Positions 57,893-64,000 of a stretch of 64,000 bases of DNA are shown piece by piece (position 1 is the first letter of the stretch; each line of letters begins with the position of its first letter). The translations under genes and the position numbers were made by a program. Where the stretch lies: positions 1-64,000 of the forward strand of contig QANT01007077.1 in NCBI GenBank assembly GCA_003254885.1. The letters are read 5' to 3'. The stretch comes from Purshia tridentata. Taxonomy: Eukaryota > Streptophyta > Magnoliopsida > Rosales > Rosaceae. The notes beneath the pieces were generated by a model that saw nothing but the letters and a program-made list of their open reading frames with translations, ran no database searches and was not told where the DNA came from.

Positions 57893-58110
57893 TTTAAGAC
57901 CGGAGAACCTTTTCCGTTGCTGGGTTTTCTCGGGAAACTCAAAAGGAAAGTGACAGACTCAGAAAGAACTGAAATTACTCATCGAGAAATGAGAGAAAAG
58001 TGAGTGAGAGAGAAAGAGAGAGACTGAGTTTTTAAGGAAGGAGGAAATGGACGTTGCAGAAGGAAAAGGGCATTAGCTTTATGGCCAATGTTTGACACGC
58101 TAGCCTTTGG
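57893..58110 (-). promoter_or_regulatory. ICE1-type gene 5' leader and core promoter
   Basis: Read on the minus strand, the DNA before the ATG is CT-rich (CTCTCTCTTTCTCTCTCAC-like, about 57994-58026), a common plant leader style. It contains one 7-codon upstream ORF. No firm TATA box was found. Confidence 0.45.
57959..57982 (-). promoter_or_regulatory. Upstream ORF in the ICE1-type leader (MSNFSSF)
   Basis: On the minus strand, an ATG at 57982-57980 opens seven codons and stops at TGA, 66 bases before the main ATG. It lies in the CT-rich leader, so it should be transcribed if transcription starts within or beyond the CT tract. Confidence 0.5.
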
Positions 58111-58409
58111 AACGTTACACTAATCACTACACCTTATCAGCAATTTGTACTTTTATGATGATGATTATGGTTAGCAAACTCAGGATAAGCATCATAACAC
58201 CACTCAGCCTTTCACACTGCCACAGCCAATCTGCATTTCTGTAATTGCAGAAATCCCAACACCAGTAGTTATTATGTAATATTTGTTTAACTTATTTTAA
58301 AATTTTTTAATGTGAGTTCTTCTTCCTACAAGTACCTAATGAAGTATGAACAGAGGAGAGGAGTTCTAAGTATTACAGAAAATTAGTGAACCCTAATTAC
58401 AAATTACTT
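58111..58409. other. Distal upstream region of the ICE1-type gene
   Basis: AT-rich, with no gene or clear repeat. Regulatory content cannot be judged by eye. Confidence 0.4.
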
Positions 58410-59376
58410 GTAATACGTTTGCCCCGCCTTGCTTGGGGTTGAGTTTAAAATTTAAGAATAATTTGGTAATTTCATTTTATCTCCTTTTAACTTATTTGTT
58501 CTTGCTTCTTTTAGTAAGACATTACGCGCAGATTACTTTCCTTCTTTTTACATAACTTTTATTGTATTGTATATTGGTCACGCGTATGGTATTTGTAATC
58601 ATTATTAGAGAAGCGTTTAATATACATCACCATTTTTTAAGTAATTTTACTAATAGTTTAAAAACCGAAGAATTATACATTGTGTCCCACTAGTTTAGTG
58701 AATTTGGTTTTTGCATTGCATGCAGGTCATGTGTATGGTGTTTGTAATCATTACTATAGAAATGTTTAGCATAATTCACCATTTTTGAAGTAATTTTAGT
58801 AATTGTTTGCAAAACCTAAGAATTATACATTGTGTTTCACTAGTTTATTGAATTCTTTTCTTAACATAAGTCTTTTATCTTTCAACCAATTTGTTATACC
58901 CTTGTCTCGCCCACGATATTGATATCGCGCCACGGGCTAAGTTTAAAAATTAAGGATAATATGGTCATTATGTATTATCTATTTTTAACTAATTCGTTCG
59001 TTTCACTTACTTCTTTTAGTAAGTCGTTACGCGCAAATAACTTTTATTCTTTTTATGTAACCTCTATTGCATTGTGCGCCGGTCATGTGTATGATGTTTG
59101 TAATCATTATTGGAGGAATGTTTAGTATACTTCACCATTTTAAAAGTATTTTTATAATAGTTTTAAAATTTAAGAATTATACACTCTCCCACTAGTCTAG
59201 TGAGATGCATTGGACATCGATCACATGTATGTTGTTATCATTATTAGAAGAACGTTTAGTATACTTCACCATTTTTAAAGTAATTTTAAATAGTTTTAAA
59301 ATCTAAGAATTATACATTGTTCCACTAATTTAGTGAATTCGTATTTAGCATAAATCTTTATCTTTCAACCAATTTG
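58410..59376. repeat. Two-level tandem repeat, about 490-bp higher-order unit
   Basis: A core unit of about 150 bp (GGTCATGTGTATGGTGTTTG, then TTTAGTATACTTCACCATTT, then AAGAATTATACATTG, then CCACTAGTTTAGTG) appears four times, starting near 58576, 58725, 59081 and 59219. Each pair is preceded by a header of about 170 bp containing TTCTTTTAGTAAGNCNTTACGCGC (58410 and 58893). The layout is header-core-core twice, so a roughly 490-505 bp block was itself duplicated. Copies have drifted, so the events are old. No open frame spans it. Confidence 0.8.
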
Positions 59377-62042
59377 ACCAAATACTGATTATTTGAATAT
59401 ATGGACTATGGAGACTAAATGTTATGAAGGTCAAAACAACACAATTATCCTTCACTTCTTTGGTTTCCTTATCTCTAAAGCATGTTCTTTATTAATCTCA
59501 AGAGTTCATAAATTTCACATGTTAAACTCGATCGACATAGATGTCAAAACCATTTTGGAGTCGGCTATTTCAAATTTTCAAAACTAGAGTTTTACAAGCA
59601 TTTTGTAAAATATGAAGGACGTTTATGAAAATTATTTCAGTGAATTAATTAAGGAAAATAGTGATGGTCTCACTTTCGTCCCTTTGCTTCAAATTTTGCG
59701 TCAATAAAAGCCAATGAGAAGGATAGACTGAAGGGTATTAAATGCGTGGTCAGTGTGGTCCCAGATACTACTTGTCCTATTCACAACATGGTAAGCTATT
59801 TGCTGCATTTGAACATGTTATTTACTGAAACATATTTTCTTTTCTTTTTGTGCTGGGCTTATTTGCTGAATTTTAACATGTTATTTTCCCTTTTCCTTTA
59901 AACAGTGAACAAACAACGTACTGTACATGTTATTGGCAGCTACGTGCCCCAATACTTGTCAACATTACATGTTACAAGAAATGTGCTTTCAAGTGTTTGA
60001 GATGTTAAACCCTAAAACCACAAATGCCAGTTTAATAAGCTAATCTAATCACTCTGCAACCTCATTTTCTGATCTAATTGGGTACGACTATAATTACATA
60101 TTATGCTAATTAATAAAGATGATGCCAAATCAACAGCTATTTGTTTGTTTTAATGACATAGATTTGTGAGGATTGAAATTTTAAACGTCTTAAACGTTTG
60201 AATATACTGTTCGTTTCATACTCATGACGTTATTGATTCAACTAATACTCTTTTTCACGTTTATTCCCGTCAAAGAGAGAGAAATAAAGACATAGAAAAG
60301 CATTCAATCTCATCTTGTACCTTGCAAATCAACAAAGAAGTGAGAAATTGAGGATTCTAGAATTCAAATCTACACTTTGATATTATGCAAGACAACTACT
60401 TAATCTCAAAAATATATATCCAAGTTAATATTGATATCCTTACTAAAAGGTTAAAAATCCAATTTGTAATTTGTAGGCTTTATTTGACCATTGAATTTAG
60501 AGATTCAAAGATATGGTTGAGACACAATTAAATAGCAAGAGTTGTGCAGAGAGTTGGGGATGGGATTAGAGCAGGAGGTAGTTCCTTGTAGAACTCCAGA
60601 GGGAATAATTTTCTGAGGATGATATGGTTGATGTAAAAAGAACCCAAGCATCTCGTGATGTCTTTCTTTCACCGCCACCTACTACCCAATCAAATCTCTC
60701 TTTCTCATTCACTTTTCTTTTTCTCTTTCCAGGATCTGTGGTTGCTCAACATCTCTTTGCCCCTTGGTCTATCTACTGCCATTTCACCTTTCTCAAGTAC
60801 TAATCAAACTCTCAGCTGGGTGGCTCAAATTTTATCAATATTTTTTGGGACAATCTTACAAAGATTATTTTTATAAAAATTGTCTTATCAACTAATATAG
60901 CAATCGAGATGATATGTCACATACATTACATTGTCATTTTAATGTACATGTCCTCCATACAAAATTTCAGTGATTTTTGTGGTAATCATGTTAAGTAAAG
61001 TTAGAGGTGCAATTGGATACACTGAATCCTAATTTACCTTGAAATTTAAATTTGAATGAGTTACAAATAGCATGAATTGAGAAATTATTAATCCAAACAA
61101 ATTAGTATTGAGTTGGGTTTGGAAGTTCGACTGTCCCAATTCGACTCGAACTTACTCAAATCCTCAACTCAAACTCTAATGCATATTTTCAAATTTTGAA
61201 TTTATAACTTGGTTAAGTTGAAGTCAAATTTGAATTGACCCTTTAAATCATTCGAATGGCAACCCAAAACCCATCAATTCAAATTAGATTTCGTACACTT
61301 CTTAGTTGGTAACTGCCACATAGGGTGACAAAGGTTAACCTCAAAAAAAGTTTCAATCTTAGATCCAATTCTTATCAAAGAACATATATAGCATAAGGTA
61401 TTCATTTCCTTTGGTCCCAATTAAGGAGCACTACATCTAAATTATAAGTTTATTGAAACTAGCTAGAAGCCTAGAACCCTATTTATATCATATGGACCCA
61501 CTAAATCTATAATATATGACATATGGCAAGTGGAAATATGGACCACAATGAAAGTGTAATCAATGTTAAATGGAAGAGATGCCAAGGATCAAAGAGAGGG
61601 AGACAAGAATTTTAATTAAGTTGCAGCTGGGGTGGCTCTCCTTTGGCTAGGGAAGGAAAGCTGCCTTTAATATTCCTCGAGCATCCTCGTGAGTTTGGGA
61701 CATTGGCATAAAAGACTGCCCTTAATTTATGGGGTTACCCTAGGTCCCTACCCCATATTACTAGCAAGGGAAACGTTCTTTTTACTCTCATACTGTCATA
61801 CATACCACAACTGCGATGGCTATCAAACTTTTTTATGCCTTGGCTTAATTACATTTACACGGACACCGCATGCACTATGTCCCTAAAAACATATACGTAC
61901 GCTTATGCACTTTGAGTTTCAACACAAACACTCTTTTACCATTATAAGATGCCCTTCTCTGCCATCAAACATGTGGTCATGATAAAACCACTACAAAAAT
62001 TGGAATTATAAAAAGTATTGCAACAAGAAATGTCTTGTTATT
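59377..62042. other. Gene-poor AT-rich DNA
   Basis: No gene is supported. Short frames (for example 60655-60876 and 61689-61886, +) lack motifs. A possible miRNA-like foldback at 61629-61721 on the minus strand is discussed in the findings. Confidence 0.5.
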
Positions 62043-62097
62043 TGTTGTTTTTTTTTTTTTTTTTCCAAAANTTTTTTTTTTTTTTTTTTTTTTTTCC
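62043..62097. repeat. Duplicated poly-T tract with an ambiguous base
   Basis: Two long T runs, each followed by CCAAAA, are separated by N at 62071. The arrangement suggests an assembly join or unresolved homopolymer rather than true sequence. Confidence 0.85.
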
Positions 62098-63780
62098 AAA
62101 AGAGACCAAATAAAGAAGGGAAGGTTCAAAATTTGAGTTTGAATGTGAGGTAAATGCTATATGCTATTGTACTGGACTGTTAATTTGAATATGTGATCCA
62201 AATTTGGAGTTCGCAGCACAATGATAATGAGTCAAAGTATCTAATAAGAGAAGATTACATAATAAAGCGCATTTTTATGAATTTGTATTAGAAGTGGATC
62301 ATTTGTTTTTGTCAAAAATAACTAACACTAATTTTTCAATTGCTAAGTTACTTATAGATAAGCTCAGATATATACGAAACTTCATTCATTGGGGTAGTGC
62401 AGTTGGAAATGTCGTAGAATTTACCCTGCATCCAAGTTCATCCATACAAAATTTTAGTCTAGGAATCACAAGACAAGAAAGCCTTGCCAATCTGGGCTGG
62501 AGTAGACCAACATAACTTTCATTGGATTAAGTGAGAAATACAATGGAAAGGACCAGTAAGCTAGGGATGGAAGACGACCAAACCCCCAGGTCCCAACCAC
62601 AACCCACACTTACTAGGCCTTCCCAAAATTCAACAAAAGGCCCAAAGTAAACGAACTGATACAGAGACCAAATGAGGCCCAACAAACAATAACTTGAGTG
62701 CCAAGTTACTGGCGCAAGGCAGAACTGTGGATTTGAAGAATACACTTGTGATCATGACATCTAATGTTGGAAGCAATGTAACTGAGAATAGGATTTGACC
62801 TTAATTATGATGAGAAGTACAGAAGTTACAATAGAATTAATAAGTTGGTGACAGAGGAACTGAAACAATACTTTAGACCAGAGTTGTTAAATAGGTAGAG
62901 AATCGCGTGACAGAGAGAGATTAAGTGATAGAGTGGTTGAGGCCTCTAAGAAGAGCCATAATGTGATTGTGCTCAATGGTAGCAGTGCTTAAAATTGCTG
63001 CTTTGTTTGTTTGTTTTCTTATACAAAAGAATAACATGCATGTATACTTCAGCGTCAAACTGGGCTTGAGGGTACCCAAAAACCCAGTAGCCCAAATCTG
63101 CAATCCCATAAGCCTACAAAACAATGTTCTGAGAATAAAAGTCTCCGTCCATAGAATAAATTGAATAATACAAAAGGTTTGGAAAACAAAAAGAAGAATA
63201 AAATGGAAAAAAATCATAATTATGGTCGTCGGACTTACAACAAGGCCAAGGCTGCCGACCCAATACTAATAGGCCTACTACTGTTTGATATTTTTAGATG
63301 TACAAACCGTCAAACACATCCTAGTCGTCGGATTTATCATTGGTCGTAATTAATTTAGAGGTTACTTGAAAAACGTAGCAACCAATGGAAAAAATGGGTA
63401 CATATAATTTTAGTATAAAAAGTTAAAATTGGAGTGTAAAAACTACACAAATAAAAAAAGAAAAAAAGTTAAGCAACTGGTCTCGTGTACGGCTGTGCTA
63501 CAGGGCTTAAAGCGACGTATTGATATTTTCATGCAACCCGATTGGTTTTGCGGAATGAGGCGTAGCACTTTAAGGGCAAAACAGTCCATCCAACGAAATA
63601 TCTCGGGGTAAGATAGGGACTGTGCTAATATTGACTTACAGATAAGCCCGGTGGGCGCACTCACAGCTATAATCTCACACTTAGGACGACGTGGCGCTAT
63701 CTAGTGGCGCTGATGAATCAGGGACGTAGGCACCAAGTGTGTCGTGTAGCTTATTCGGTACGCGACGGTGCACGAAGGTT
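62098..63780. other. Intergenic DNA, no gene recognised
   Basis: AT-rich to mixed composition. Frames of 60-100 codons on both strands have no domain. From about 63470 the DNA becomes richer in GC and CG dinucleotides, suggesting the distal promoter of a gene lying beyond the window. Confidence 0.45.
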
Positions 63781-64000
63781 CATGCAGTTTCAAATAGAAA
63801 AGGCCAAAGAGATTAGATAGATAGATTGACAGATTGATTTATCAATTTATAGAGAAGAAGCGAGAGAGAGAGAGAGAGAGCGAGCTTCTTAAGACCACAC
63901 CTATCTCTTCCTCTTCGGCCGACCATAGAATACTAAGAATAGGGTCTCTCTCTTCTCTCTGAAGAAAGACCCTCTCTCCCTCTATCTCCTCTCTCTCTCT
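63781..64000 (+). promoter_or_regulatory. Probable leader of a further gene, cut by the window edge
   Basis: A (GA)n run (about 63862-63880) is followed by a strongly CT-rich stretch continuing to the last base. The genes in this window begin in the same kind of GA/CT-rich leader. No ATG-led coding exon is visible before the edge, so gene identity cannot be told, and the strand is inferred. Confidence 0.4.

Noticed and set aside
57555-57953. 132-codon plus-strand frame over ICE1 exon 1
   Set aside because: It is antisense to a well-supported exon. Its Leu/Ser-rich translation reflects the Asn/Ser-rich codons of the real gene.
1-64000. CRISPR arrays, operons, rRNA or tRNA genes
   Set aside because: None was seen. 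The window is ordinary plant nuclear DNA, so bacterial-type features are not expected.

Overview
The window is nuclear DNA from a flowering plant. Genes are split by many short AT-rich introns with GT-AG borders, intergenic DNA is AT-rich, and every recognisable protein is plant-type. The proteins and gene order point to a rosid eudicot, possibly Rosales/Rosaceae; that placement is an inference. Six protein genes are well supported, and no tRNA or rRNA gene was seen. Two ambiguous bases (27096 and 62071) lie in or beside long T runs.

Layout, left to right. A GH38 alpha-mannosidase (805-8017, +, about 29 exons) has a clear TATA box. SRP68 (9577-15120, +, 13 exons) follows. Next is an intergenic stretch with a hAT-like repeat and a probable non-autonomous Mutator-like element flanked by a 10-bp direct repeat. 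Then comes a BAR-PH-ArfGAP-ankyrin protein of the AGD1/AGD3 type (18800-28660, +, 20 exons), carrying a tiny LTR-type fossil in intron 3. A foldback element with a duplicated end separates it from a converging intronless PPR gene (30795-33893, -). A small one-membrane-segment protein gene (34811-37018, +, 3 exons) is divergent from the PPR gene. About 11.7 kb of sparse DNA follows, with an orphan coding-like fragment, a GC-rich island, a 129-bp tandem duplication and a cluster of perfect G-boxes. ARF2 (49139-53459, +, 14 exons) has three short upstream ORFs and a conserved tasiR-ARF target. It is tail-to-tail with an ICE1/SCREAM-type bHLH gene (55228-57892, -, 4 exons). A two-level tandem repeat (58410-59376) and sparse DNA follow. 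The window ends in what looks like the CT/GA-rich leader of a further gene.

The genes do not form one pathway. Mannosidase trims glycans in the vacuole or apoplast, SRP68 serves ER targeting, the AGD protein serves Arf-dependent vesicle traffic, and the PPR and small proteins are probably organellar. ARF2 (auxin) and ICE1 (cold, stomata) are transcription factors. The order SRP68-AGD-PPR-ARF2 matches, as I recall it, a run on Arabidopsis chromosome 5, while mannosidase and ICE1 are near neighbours on Arabidopsis chromosome 3. The window therefore looks like an unfractionated ancestral block.

The most useful observations are three introns that need a GC splice donor, a tasiR-ARF site inside ARF2, upstream ORFs on both transcription factors, a changed KRAAM-position motif in the ICE1-like protein, and the G-box cluster upstream of ARF2. 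I found no evidence of a wholly new biological system.
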